From assembly GCF_029714365.1 (NCBI RefSeq), contig NZ_CP121660.1:1240001-1304000 (forward strand): a stretch of 64,000 nt of DNA, read 5' to 3'. Below, one piece after another: positions 11,414 through 19,602 of the stretch. Below the pieces are notes generated by a model that did no database searches, was not told the DNA's origin, and was given only the letters and a program-made list of their open reading frames with translations. The position numbers were made by a program, and so were the translations under genes. Origin of the DNA: Sinorhizobium terangae (GTDB lineage Bacteria; Pseudomonadota; Alphaproteobacteria; Rhizobiales; Rhizobiaceae). Positions within the stretch are counted from its first letter, which is position 1. Each line of letters opens with the position of its first letter.

Positions 11414-12277
11414 TCAGTCTCCGAGAAGCTGGCGATCGTCGCCATCCCTGTGCACCACCAGTTGCTGCTTGATGCGCCTCAGCGTCGCCGTCGCCTGCGG
11501 TTGGACACGGTAGGCGACGAGGCTGGCGATGATATCAAGCAAGGCCACATAGGCGATGCGCGTGGATGTCGGACGATAGATGTTGTTGCCTTCCGGCAGA
11601 TCGACCGGAACGGTGATGTCGGCGGCAAGCGCGACGGGGCTGCCGCTCTGGGTCAGCGCGATCGTCGGAACCCTGGCTTCGCGAGCGAGCGTGAAGGCAC
11701 GCACGAGTTCCGCGTTGCGCCCCGACAGGGACGAACCTATCAGCACGTCCTTCGGCTTGGCCGCGGCCGCCATCATCAGTTGCATGCTGTGATCGGAGCT
11801 CGAAGTAATGCGCAGTCCGAGCCGGAAGAGGCGGTTCTGCAATTCGCTGGCAATCATCGAGGAATTGCCGCCCGAACCGAAGGCGTAAATCATTTCCGCT
11901 TTGGCCAGCCGCTCCGCAGTCTCTTCGATCGCGGCGAGATCAAGCGAGCGGTGCAGCAGGAAGAGTGCATTCTGCGCCTTGGTAATGATGTCCTGCGCGA
12001 CGTCGGCCGGTTCCTGGCTCTTCGGCTCGGGCTTCAGGTAGCGCATGCCTATATAGGCGGTGCGGGCGAGTTGCACCTTGAAGTCGGAAAAGCTTTCGCA
12101 GCCGAGACGCCGGCAAAAACGTGTCACCGTCGGCGGCGACACATCGGCTTTGCCCGCAAGCTCGATGATCGAGGCGTTCACGGCAAATTCGAAATCATTG
12201 AGCAGGATATCGGCAATGCGGTTCTCCGACTGGGATAGCCGCCCCTTTTCCTCCTGCAGTGTCGCGAAAATATCCAT
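11414..12277 (-). CDS. RpiR/MurR family regulator with SIS domain
   Basis: A 287-residue transcription regulator. The N-terminal HTH_6 domain (about 1-80) contains the recognition segment VSPPTVTRFCRRLGC. A sugar-isomerase (SIS) domain (about 120-260) with FGSGGNSSMIA and SLSGRNAELVRA is the expected site for a phosphosugar or amino-sugar effector. It is encoded inside the operon, 20 bases after RidA and 19 bases before the SDR, so it likely controls this unit and the divergent one. The inverted repeat TGAAA-N4-TTTCA at 12772-12785 is a candidate operator. Confidence 0.9.
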   Translation of the reverse strand: MDIFATLQEEKGRLSQSENRIADILLNDFEFAVNASIIELAGKADVSPPTVTRFCRRLGCESFSDFKVQLARTAYIGMRYLKPEPKSQEPADVAQDIITKAQNALFLLHRSLDLAAIEETAERLAKAEMIYAFGSGGNSSMIASELQNRLFRLGLRITSSSDHSMQLMMAAAAKPKDVLIGSSLSGRNAELVRAFTLAREARVPTIALTQSGSPVALAADITVPVDLPEGNNIYRPTSTRIAYVALLDIIASLVAYRVQPQATATLRRIKQQLVVHRDGDDRQLLGD

Positions 12278-12297
12278 CGAACGCCACCCCCTTACAA

Positions 12298-12687
12298 TCA
12301 GGCGTCCTTCGGCTTGTAGGCGACGCAGTCGACTTCAACCTTGCAGTCGACCATCATCGAAGACTGCACGCAGGCGCGCGCAGGAGGATGAGCGCCGAAA
12401 TATTCCTGATAGATCTTATTGAAGCTCCAGAAATCACGCGGGTCGTCCAGCCACACGCCGACCCTCACCACGTGTTCGACACCGTAACCGGCCTCTTTCA
12501 GAATAGCCAGGAGATTGCCGATCGCCTTGTGTGTCTGCGCGACGATATTGCCGTCGATGATCTCACCGTTTTCCATGGCGACCTGACCGGAAACGTGCAG
12601 CCAGCCGTCTGCCTCGACGGCCCGCGCAAACGGCAGCGACTTGCCACCCGCGCCGGCCTGCTCCGCGCCATAACGTTTGATGGACAT
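12298..12687 (-). CDS. RidA family (YjgF/YER057c) protein
   Basis: A 129-residue RidA-superfamily protein, the family that hydrolyses reactive enamine/imine intermediates or acts on related small molecules. Typical blocks are LHVSGQVAMENGEII, the central IGNLLAILKEAGYGVEHVVRV, and the C-terminal ACVQSSMMVDCKVEVDCVA. The Arg that binds the carboxylate in true RidA (usually R-x-x-V/A near residue 105) is not obvious: ARACVQ is at the site, so it may belong to another Rid subgroup. The start at 12687 is chosen over 12735 for its GAAGG ribosome site. It is the first gene of the minus-strand unit. Confidence 0.82.
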   Translation of the reverse strand: MSIKRYGAEQAGAGGKSLPFARAVEADGWLHVSGQVAMENGEIIDGNIVAQTHKAIGNLLAILKEAGYGVEHVVRVGVWLDDPRDFWSFNKIYQEYFGAHPPARACVQSSMMVDCKVEVDCVAYKPKDA

Positions 12688-12800
12688 AGCGACCTTCGTG
12701 CAAATTATTTTCTTTATCCGTTGACAAGTCACCACAGAATACGGAATTTGACCAGAGAAAATCCTGGTTTATGAAAAGAATTTCAATCCAAGGCGAAGTG
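12688..12800. promoter_or_regulatory. Divergent promoter region with RpiR-type inverted repeat
   Basis: The AT-rich spacer between RidA (minus) and the NTF2-like gene (plus) contains TTGACA at 12721-12726 and the inverted repeat TGAAA-AGAA-TTTCA at 12772-12785, just upstream of the plus-strand start at 12801. A similar TGAAA-N5-TTTCA core occurs at 41539-41553. Binding by the nearby RpiR protein is inferred. Confidence 0.4.
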
Positions 12801-13292
12801 ATGCGGGATCCCTTCCAGAATCCGTTCCCCACCTCCGATGTTGCCCGACATGCGATCTGGGACATGTTGGTGACGCGAGATATAGACGCTTTCCTTGCTG
12901 CAGACTGGTCGTTGGTCGCGCAGGATTTCGTCGAGCACGGCTTCATCGGGATCGACGGAAGGCGGGACGAAAACCCTGACAATTGGCGTCTCTCCTTTCC
13001 CTCGCTTGCAGCCTATCGCGACGAATGGCTGCGCCAGGCGAAGGACTTCGCCAGCCAATCCTTCGCCGAGGACCCGCGCGCGGCGATCTTCGCGACAACC
13101 ACTTTGGAAGACATAGAGATCAACGGCGAGCTGGCGCTGGCGCGCAAGAAGTTCGACGGCGGCCTGAAGAAGGCCGATGGCAGCTTTGATGTCATGAAAT
13201 GGCAGACGGTCTATTATTGCCGGCTGCATCAAGGCCGCTGGAAGATCTGCGGCTTTACCGGCTACCTGCCCAACCCGATGGGATCGAACTAG
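12801..13292 (+). CDS. NTF2/SnoaL-like fold protein of unknown function
   Basis: A 163-residue soluble protein whose pattern (MRDPFQNPFPTSDVARHAIWDMLVTRDIDAFLAADWSLVA at the N-terminus, then a C-terminal YYCRLHQGRWKICGFTGYLP beta segment, cut here for length) resembles NTF2/SnoaL-like proteins. The start at 12801 is preferred over the ATG at 12771 because AAGGCGAAG precedes it, and the earlier ATG has no ribosome site and overlaps the candidate operator. It is followed after 19 bases by the second M81 gene and is probably co-transcribed with it. No catalytic role can be assigned. Confidence 0.6.
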   Translation: MRDPFQNPFPTSDVARHAIWDMLVTRDIDAFLAADWSLVAQDFVEHGFIGIDGRRDENPDNWRLSFPSLAAYRDEWLRQAKDFASQSFAEDPRAAIFATTTLEDIEINGELALARKKFDGGLKKADGSFDVMKWQTVYYCRLHQGRWKICGFTGYLPNPMGSN

Positions 13293-13311
13293 GCGAAAAA
13301 AGGCGACAGCA

Positions 13312-14787
13312 TTGCGAATTTTTACGGCGGCCTTGGCGACCGAAACCAACACCTTCTCGCCGATCTGCATCGACAAGCGAGCCTTCGAGGCTTCGCTCTA
13401 TGCGCCGCCAGGCAGCCATCCGGAGACACCGACGCTTTGCACCGCACCGATCACCGTCGGCCGGCAGGTCACGGCCGAAAAGGGCTGGGAACTGATCGAG
13501 GGGACCGCTGCCTGGGCGGACCCCGCCGGTCTCGTGAACCGGCACACCTATGAAAGCCTGCGCGACGAGATCCTCGATCAGTTGCGGGCCGCCCTTCCCG
13601 TCAATGCTGTCGTTCTCGGTTTGCATGGCGCCATGGTCGCCGACGGCTACGAGGACACTGAAGGTGATCTGCTGACGCGCATTCGCGAACTCATCGGGCC
13701 CGACGTGCTCCTCTGCGCTGAACTCGACCCGCACAGCCATCTGACCGGGAAACGGATCGCGGCGACCGATTTCTTTGTTTTCTTCAAGGAGTTTCCGCAT
13801 ACGGATTTCGTCGATCGCGCCAAGGATCTGTGGCGGATCGCCGTCGATACGCTCGAAGGCCGCGTCAAGCCGGTCATGTCGGTCTTCGACTGCCGGATGA
13901 TCGACGTGTTTCCGACGTCGCGCGAACCCATGCGCAGCTTCGTCGACAAGCTCATGGAGATCGAGAGAGACGACACCGACGTGCTCTCGCTCTCGGTCGT
14001 GCATGGCTTCATGGCTGGCGACGTGCCGGAAATGGGCACGAAGATGATAGCAGTGACCGATGGCAACCGGGAGAAAGGCCAGGCGCTTGCCCGCGACCTT
14101 GGGCTTGAACTCTTCGCCAAACGCGGCACGTTCCGGATGCCGGAACTCGGCGAACGCCAAGCGGTCGCCGAGGCGATCGCCGCGACCGCCGGTCCGGTGG
14201 TGATCGCGGACATGTGGGACAATCCCGGCGGCGGTACGGCGGGTGATGCGACCGTGGTGCTCGAAGAACTGCTCGCCAATGGCGTCACCGATGCTGCCGT
14301 CGGCACCATCTGGGACCCTATGGCCGTGCAGATCTGCATGGCCGCAGGCGAAGGCGCCGAGATCCCGTTGCGTTTCGGCGCGAAATCCGCGCCAGGTACC
14401 GGCAATCCGATCGACGGAACTGTCACGGTCATAAGTCTGGTGCGAAACGCCGAAATGCGGTTCGGAGAAAGCTTCGCGCCCTTTGGCGACGCCGCGCACA
14501 TTCAGCATCGCGGCATCGACATCATCCTGAATTCCACCCGCGCACAGAGCTTCGACCCGAGCCTGTTCTCCGTGATGGGAATTGACCCGCGGTCGAAGAA
14601 GATCCTGGTCGTCAAATCGACGAACCATTTCTTCGCGTCCTTCTCGAAGATTGCGTCGAAGATCCTCTATTGCTCGGCCGGAACGCCCTACCCCAACAAT
14701 CCGGCGAAAACGCCCTACAGGCGCGTGCGGCGCGACATCTGGCCGATGGTCACCGACCCGTTTGCGGCGGAAAGAGGTGCCGCCTGA
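13312..14787 (+). CDS. M81 family (MlrC-type) metallohydrolase, second copy
   Basis: A 491-residue M81 protein with MRIFTAALATETNTFSP at the N-terminus, LHGAMVADGYEDTEGDLL, the ELDPHSHLTGK metal-site block and DMWDNPGGGTAGD. The reading frame opens with TTG at 13312, with AAGGCGA 7 bases upstream; no in-frame ATG or GTG fits the family N-terminus better. It is clearly diverged from the copy at 7231-8664, so this is not a recent duplication. It pairs with the NTF2-like gene and diverges from the RidA operon. Substrate unknown. Confidence 0.85.
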   Translation: MRIFTAALATETNTFSPICIDKRAFEASLYAPPGSHPETPTLCTAPITVGRQVTAEKGWELIEGTAAWADPAGLVNRHTYESLRDEILDQLRAALPVNAVVLGLHGAMVADGYEDTEGDLLTRIRELIGPDVLLCAELDPHSHLTGKRIAATDFFVFFKEFPHTDFVDRAKDLWRIAVDTLEGRVKPVMSVFDCRMIDVFPTSREPMRSFVDKLMEIERDDTDVLSLSVVHGFMAGDVPEMGTKMIAVTDGNREKGQALARDLGLELFAKRGTFRMPELGERQAVAEAIAATAGPVVIADMWDNPGGGTAGDATVVLEELLANGVTDAAVGTIWDPMAVQICMAAGEGAEIPLRFGAKSAPGTGNPIDGTVTVISLVRNAEMRFGESFAPFGDAAHIQHRGIDIILNSTRAQSFDPSLFSVMGIDPRSKKILVVKSTNHFFASFSKIASKILYCSAGTPYPNNPAKTPYRRVRRDIWPMVTDPFAAERGAA

Positions 14788-14939
14788 GCATCGCCGGAGT
14801 GTTTTTCGGTGCCAGTTCGATATCACGAAGCCCGATTTCGCCTTGCGGCACCACAGTGTGCGCAGGTTCGGGTATCTTCCGCACCTCGGTCCTCTGGCCA
14901 CTGATCCGGGCTATATTTGTATTCAAGCTCTGAAATCTG

Positions 14940-14965
14940 ACCCGGCCGTAGAGCCGGGTTTTCCT
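14940..14965 (+). terminator. Intrinsic terminator downstream of second M81 gene
   Basis: Stem ACCCGGC (14940-14946) and GCCGGGT (14953-14959) around a 6-base loop, followed by TTTCCTTTC. It lies 152 bases after the M81 stop. The rest of 14788-15045 shows no gene. Confidence 0.7.
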
Positions 14966-15045
14966 TTCAGGGCGCAGCGTCATTTTGCAACCAAGCCTGC
15001 GTCAGGGACGGGTGCGGGATTCATTCCGGCGGGCGTTCCGCACCG

Positions 15046-15234
15046 TCACCGCCACTTGGGCGCCCGCTTGGCATTATGCAGCAGTTCCCGGGATGTGGCG
15101 AACGCGCCAAAGAGGAGGGTTAGCCGCCGTTCTTCTTCATCGCATAGGCGATGCCGTCGGCAAAACTCGTGGACAGACCAAACCTTGGTGGCGGTGTGGT
15201 TCGAAAGCTTCTCGGCTTCTACTCGTTCCGTCAT
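15046..15234 (-). CDS. Small rhizobial protein of unknown function (62 aa)
   Basis: A 62-residue, mostly helical, charged protein with FCRRHRLCDEEERRLTLLFG and a downstream FATSRELLHNAKR segment. It resembles short proteins I recall beside rhizobial genes, but I cannot name a family. Support comes from GGGAGGAG six bases before the ATG, one of the best ribosome sites in the window, and codon use like its neighbours. It stands alone between the M81 terminator and purU. It has no signal peptide or membrane segment. Confidence 0.6.
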   Translation of the reverse strand: MTERVEAEKLSNHTATKVWSVHEFCRRHRLCDEEERRLTLLFGAFATSRELLHNAKRAPKWR

Positions 15235-15487
15235 CTTGCTCCTCCCAAAGCGTTGAACACCAGGGTATGCTACTAAAGTCTAATGAAGCAAGCGATAAAC
15301 TAAGACATACGGCATTTGCCTGGCACCCCTCCTCTGGCGATGGGGCGATCATGCGGCGCCGGCTCCCCTCGGCGGGTGAGCTCGCCGCTTCTTGTTCCGA
15401 CATCCTTTGGCGGCGCCGGTTGCCGTGTCTTTGCCCGTGTCGCCGCAGTGCTCTCTGCCCGCATCCGACGCCTGTCTCATCTATTGC

Positions 15488-16372
15488 TCACCCCATCCGC
15501 TCCGACGCATAGCTCCCCGGGCTCGGCGGGAAGACGACGACGCGGTTGCCGTTGATGAAGCAGCGGTGGTGGATGTGGGCGTGCACGGCGCGGGCCAGCA
15601 CCTGGCTTTCGACGTCGCGGCCGATCGAGACATAGTCCTCGGCCGACTGCGCATGGGTGATGCGGGCGATGTCCTGCTCGATGATCGGACCTTCGTCGAG
15701 ATCGGCGGTGACGTAATGCGCCGTCGCGCCGATCAGCTTGACGCCGCGCTCATAGGCCTGCTTGTAGGGGTTGGCGCCCTTGAAGCTCGGCAGGAAGGAG
15801 TGATGGATGTTGATGATCCGGCCCGACATCTTCTTGCAGAGCGCGTCGGACAAGACCTGCATGTAGCGGGCCAGTACGATCAGTTCGGCGCCGGTCTGCT
15901 CGACGAGTTCCATCAGCTGGGCTTCGGCCTTCGGTTTGTTCTCCTTCGTCACCTTGATGCAGTGGAAGGGAATGTCGTGGTTGACGACCACCTTCTGGTA
16001 GTCGAAGTGGTTGGAGACGACGCCGACGATGTCGATCGGCAGTGCGCCGATCTTCCAGCGGTAGAGCAGGTCGTTGAGGCAATGGCCGAAACGCGACACC
16101 ATCAACAGCACTTTCATGCGCTCTTCGGAATCGCGGATCTCCGCCGTCATCTCGAACCGTTTCGCGACCGGTTCGAAGCCTTCCCGCAATTCGTCAAGCT
16201 TGACACCTTCCTCGCTGATGAAGACCAACCGCATGAAGAACAGACCCGTTTCGAGATCGTCGAACTGCGAGCTGTCAGTGATGTTACAGCCCTTTTCGGC
16301 GAGATAGCCCGAAACTGCCGCGATGATGCCGGTCGTCGACCTGCAGGTAATTGTAAGGATGTGCGATTTCAC
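15488..16372 (-). CDS. purU: Formyltetrahydrofolate deformylase (PurU)
   Basis: Hydrolyses 10-formyl-tetrahydrofolate to formate and tetrahydrofolate. The protein has an N-terminal ACT domain (about 1-80, SGYLAEKGCNITDSSQF) and a C-terminal formyltransferase-like domain with the NIHHSFLPSFKGANPY block (His190) and ADLDEGPIIEQD. Start is GTG at 16372 with AAGGAAG upstream; this gives 294 residues, the usual length, whereas the upstream extension is out of family. It sits 23 bases after doeB and ends the long minus-strand operon. PurU commonly accompanies sarcosine oxidase because demethylation loads the folate pool. Confidence 0.95.
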   Translation of the reverse strand: MKSHILTITCRSTTGIIAAVSGYLAEKGCNITDSSQFDDLETGLFFMRLVFISEEGVKLDELREGFEPVAKRFEMTAEIRDSEERMKVLLMVSRFGHCLNDLLYRWKIGALPIDIVGVVSNHFDYQKVVVNHDIPFHCIKVTKENKPKAEAQLMELVEQTGAELIVLARYMQVLSDALCKKMSGRIINIHHSFLPSFKGANPYKQAYERGVKLIGATAHYVTADLDEGPIIEQDIARITHAQSAEDYVSIGRDVESQVLARAVHAHIHHRCFINGNRVVVFPPSPGSYASERMG

Positions 16373-16395
16373 GACTATCTTCCTTGGAACGTGAG

Positions 16396-17394
16396 CTAAA
16401 CCGCGACGACGGCAACACAGTCGCCCTGCTTGACCAGACCTGGAAAGTGCCGGGCGGCCAGCAGGCCGTCCATCTTCGCCTTGATCGCGACCGGTTCGGC
16501 ACCGGTGCGCCCGATGGGATAAATGCGGGCAACCACGTCGCCCTTGCGTACCTTGTCCCCTAGATCGACGAGTGGCTCGATCAGGCCTCCATCTTCCGCG
16601 AAGGAGAAGCAGTCGCCGTCCGGCATGTCGAGCCATTCGGTCCTCGATGTCTCGACTGCCCCCTTCAGAATGCCGGCGGCGCGAAGCACGTTCCTGACGC
16701 CGCGTTTGGCGATGCCGGCGCTCCTGGCGGTTGCCGTTCCGCCGCCGCCAAGCTCGGTGGTGATAAACACCTTGCCCATCTCTTCGGCCGCAGTATCGTA
16801 CATTCCGACCGCATCGATCTCCAGCATCTTCATCGACCAGGGCGCGCCGAACGCCTTGACCAATTCGAAAGCCCTTGCCTCCTGCTCCTTGTCCGGCAGG
16901 ATGTGCGCGGCGCAGAACGGCAGGAAATCAAGCGTCTTTCCCCCCGAGTGGAAGTCGAGGACGATGTCCGCGAGCGGCAGGAGTTCTCGCTGGAAATAGT
17001 CGGCGATCTTCTGGGTCACGGTGCCGTCCGGCCTTCCCGGAAAGCTACGGTTCATATTGCCCTTGTCGATCGGCGACGTGCGGGTGCCGGCGGTGAAGGC
17101 CGGATAGTTCATGGCCGGTACGATAATGACTCGTCCCGTCACCTCATCCGGCTCCAAAGTCCGGGCGAGATCGAAGAGCGCGATTGGCCCTTCGTACTCG
17201 TCGCCGTGGTTGCCGCCCGTCAGAAGGGCGGTCGGGCCATCCCCATTCTTGACGACGGTGATCGGGATCATCACCGATCCCCAGGCGGAGTCATCGCGGC
17301 TGTAGGGCAGCCGCAGAAAGCCGTGCTGGACGCCTTCGGCCGAAAAATCGACGCTTGCTGAGATCGGCGATGGCCGCAATATCGTCTCGGTCAT
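16396..17394 (-). CDS. doeB: N-acetyl-L-2,4-diaminobutyrate deacetylase (DoeB/EutE)
   Basis: Removes the acetyl group from the N-acetyl-diaminobutyrate formed when the ectoine ring is opened. The 332-residue protein is of the AstE/AspA zinc hydrolase family: GGNHGDEYEG supplies His63 and Glu66, and DFHSGG supplies His149. The C-terminal domain ends in a beta-barrel-like region. EutE is known to act with EutD, and here the two genes are 6 bases apart in the order doeA-doeB. purU follows 23 bases later. Confidence 0.93.
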   Translation of the reverse strand: MTETILRPSPISASVDFSAEGVQHGFLRLPYSRDDSAWGSVMIPITVVKNGDGPTALLTGGNHGDEYEGPIALFDLARTLEPDEVTGRVIIVPAMNYPAFTAGTRTSPIDKGNMNRSFPGRPDGTVTQKIADYFQRELLPLADIVLDFHSGGKTLDFLPFCAAHILPDKEQEARAFELVKAFGAPWSMKMLEIDAVGMYDTAAEEMGKVFITTELGGGGTATARSAGIAKRGVRNVLRAAGILKGAVETSRTEWLDMPDGDCFSFAEDGGLIEPLVDLGDKVRKGDVVARIYPIGRTGAEPVAIKAKMDGLLAARHFPGLVKQGDCVAVVAV

Positions 17395-17400
17395 TTGTTG

Positions 17401-18582
17401 CTAGTCCTTGATAAAGAGCTGGCGCGGCACGTTGGCGAAACACTCGACGCCCGTCTCTGTGATGAGGATGCTTTCCGTGGTCTCAAAGCCCATGTCCTCG
17501 AGCCAGAGCCCGGTCATGAAGTGGAAGGTCATGCCCGGTTTCAGTTCCGTCCTGTCCCCGGGACGCAGGCTCATGGTGCGCTCACCCCAGTCCGGCGGAT
17601 AGGAAAGCCCGATCGGGTAGCCGGTGCGGTTGTCCTTGACGATGCCGTATTTCTTCAGGACCGCGAAGAAGGCCTTGGCTATGTCCTCGCAGGTGTTGCC
17701 CGGCCTGGCGACGGCAAGCCCCGCCTCCATTCCTTCGAGGGTCGCCTTTTCCGCGTCGACAAAGGCCTGGGTCGGCTTGCCGAGGAAGACCGTGCGCGAC
17801 AGTGGCACATGGTAACGATTGTAGCAGCCGGCGATCTCGAAGAAGGTCCCCTCACCCGCCTTCATGGGCTTGTCGTCCCAGGTAAGATGCGGCGCGGTTG
17901 CATCGCGGCCCGAGGGCAGCAGCGGCACGATCGCCGGGTAGTCGCCGCCGATCCCGTCAACCCCGCGCGTGCCGGCGTCATAGATCTCCGCGACGAGATC
18001 GCATTTGCGCATGCCGACCTCGATCTTTTCGAAGATACGGCGATGCATGCCCTCGACGATACGGGCCGCGTTGCGCATGTACTTGATCTCGGTCTCGCTC
18101 TTGACCGCGCGCTGCCAGTTGACGAGCGCGGTCGCATCGACGAAGCGGGCATTCGGCAGATGCTTTTGCAGCGAGGCGAACGCGGCGGCGGAGAACCAGT
18201 AGTTGTCCATCTCGACGCCGATCCTGAGTGCACCCCAGCCGCGGTCGGCAAGGATGCCGGAGAGGTAATCTATGGGATGGCGTTCGGTCGACTGCACGTA
18301 GTGGTCGGGGTAGCCGATGATGCTCTCGTGCTTCAGATAGGCCGTCAGCTTTGCACCGTTGGCGTCCTGGCCGCGGCCGAACCAGATCGGCTCGCCCGAT
18401 AGCGGTACGATCACGGCCTGGTGCACGTAGAACGACCAGCCATCATAGCCCGTCAGCCAGGCCATGTTCGATGGGTCGCTGACGATCAGCAGGTCGATGC
18501 CCTTCGCCTCCATCGACTGGCGCGTTTTCAGCAGTCTTGCTTCATATTCCGCCAAGGAAAATTTGAGATTGGGTTGAGTCAT
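17401..18582 (-). CDS. doeA: Ectoine hydrolase (DoeA/EutD), M24 creatinase-like
   Basis: Opens the ectoine ring to N-acetyl-diaminobutyrate. The 393-residue protein has the creatinase N-terminal domain (LTGYDGWSFYV) and an M24 pita-bread domain. His232 (PHLTW) and Glu249 (FFEIAG) are kept, but the two Asp ligands of metal-dependent M24 peptidases are replaced (Glu249 and Pro260), as expected in metal-free creatinase and DoeA. The conserved GLSYPPDWGERTMSLRPGDR block is present. It sits next to doeB, which favours it over the paralogue at 26765 as the main ectoine hydrolase. Confidence 0.92.
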   Translation of the reverse strand: MTQPNLKFSLAEYEARLLKTRQSMEAKGIDLLIVSDPSNMAWLTGYDGWSFYVHQAVIVPLSGEPIWFGRGQDANGAKLTAYLKHESIIGYPDHYVQSTERHPIDYLSGILADRGWGALRIGVEMDNYWFSAAAFASLQKHLPNARFVDATALVNWQRAVKSETEIKYMRNAARIVEGMHRRIFEKIEVGMRKCDLVAEIYDAGTRGVDGIGGDYPAIVPLLPSGRDATAPHLTWDDKPMKAGEGTFFEIAGCYNRYHVPLSRTVFLGKPTQAFVDAEKATLEGMEAGLAVARPGNTCEDIAKAFFAVLKKYGIVKDNRTGYPIGLSYPPDWGERTMSLRPGDRTELKPGMTFHFMTGLWLEDMGFETTESILITETGVECFANVPRQLFIKD

Positions 18583-18609
18583 CGTCGTTTCCTCGATTTT
18601 TCCCAGGGT

Positions 18610-19602
18610 CTAGCTTACGAACGTAGTCCCGGCATCCGCCGTATTGGCCCGCGTGAAGGCGAGGGTGGCGATTGCCGTATCCTGAATGCCGGTTCCGGTG
18701 AGATCCGCGATGGTGATCTGATCGGCGTCCGCGCGTCCCGGTCTCTGCCCGGCGATGATCTGCCCAAGCTCCGGGAAGTCATTCGCGGCCCCGACAACGC
18801 CAGCCTCAATGGCGTGGTGCAGTTCGCCGAGCCTGCGCGTCTGCGCGAGACTGTCGGCCACATAGAGGTCCGCGCGGCCAATGACGGCGGGCTCAATCTC
18901 ATTCTTGTGCTCGGCGTCCGAGCCCATAGCCGTAACGTGCTGTCCTTTCTCGAGCCATTCCGCTTTCAGAATGGGCGTGGCCGAGGGCGTCGTCGTGATG
19001 ATGACGTGTGCGCCCGAGACAGCTGCCTTCGCGTCTGAAACGGCGGTCACGGGGATCCCGAGCTTTTCGGCAAGCTCATCTGCCGCAGCCTTGGCCTTGG
19101 CATGATCCCGCGCCCAGATGCGCGCTTCGCGGATTGGCCGCACCAGCGCGAGCGCCTGAAGCTGCAGCTTCGCCTGCATCCCGGCTCCCAGAACCGCGGC
19201 AACGCTGGCATCCTTGCGGGCGAGATGCTTCGCGGCAACCGCTCCGGCGGCGGCGGTGCGGACATCCGTCAGGTAGCCGTTATCGAGCAACAGCGCCTGA
19301 ACGAGGCCGGTGCGGCTGGACAGCAGCACCATCATCCCGTTGGTGCTCGGCAAGCCGATCTTGGGATTGTCGAAGAAGCCAGGGCTGATCTTGATTGCAA
19401 AGCCTTCGATACCGGGAACATAGGCCGTCTTGACGTCGACCTCGCCGCGGTACTCCGGAATGTCCAGCCGCAGGATGGGCGGCATTGCCACGGCCTTCGT
19501 AGCCAAGGCATGGAAAGCGCTCTCGACGCAATCGACCGCCTCGGGGTCGAGCGATGCGACCGCCCTCAGATCAGCCTCTGTGAGAATCTTCATTTGTGTC
19601 AT
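18610..19602 (-). CDS. eutC: EutC, ornithine cyclodeaminase family (ectoine/hydroxyectoine utilisation)
   Basis: A 330-residue member of the ornithine cyclodeaminase/mu-crystallin family. It has the N-terminal substrate Lys in FAIKISPGF (Lys71), the nucleotide motif VLGAGMQAKLQLQAL, and DVRTAAAGAVAAKHLA. In ectoine clusters this family is named EutC and is implicated in hydroxyectoine breakdown; the precise reaction is not settled from sequence. The ATG overlaps the eutB stop by 4 bases (ATGA). doeA follows 27 bases downstream. Confidence 0.9.
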   Translation of the reverse strand: MTQMKILTEADLRAVASLDPEAVDCVESAFHALATKAVAMPPILRLDIPEYRGEVDVKTAYVPGIEGFAIKISPGFFDNPKIGLPSTNGMMVLLSSRTGLVQALLLDNGYLTDVRTAAAGAVAAKHLARKDASVAAVLGAGMQAKLQLQALALVRPIREARIWARDHAKAKAAADELAEKLGIPVTAVSDAKAAVSGAHVIITTTPSATPILKAEWLEKGQHVTAMGSDAEHKNEIEPAVIGRADLYVADSLAQTRRLGELHHAIEAGVVGAANDFPELGQIIAGQRPGRADADQITIADLTGTGIQDTAIATLAFTRANTADAGTTFVS

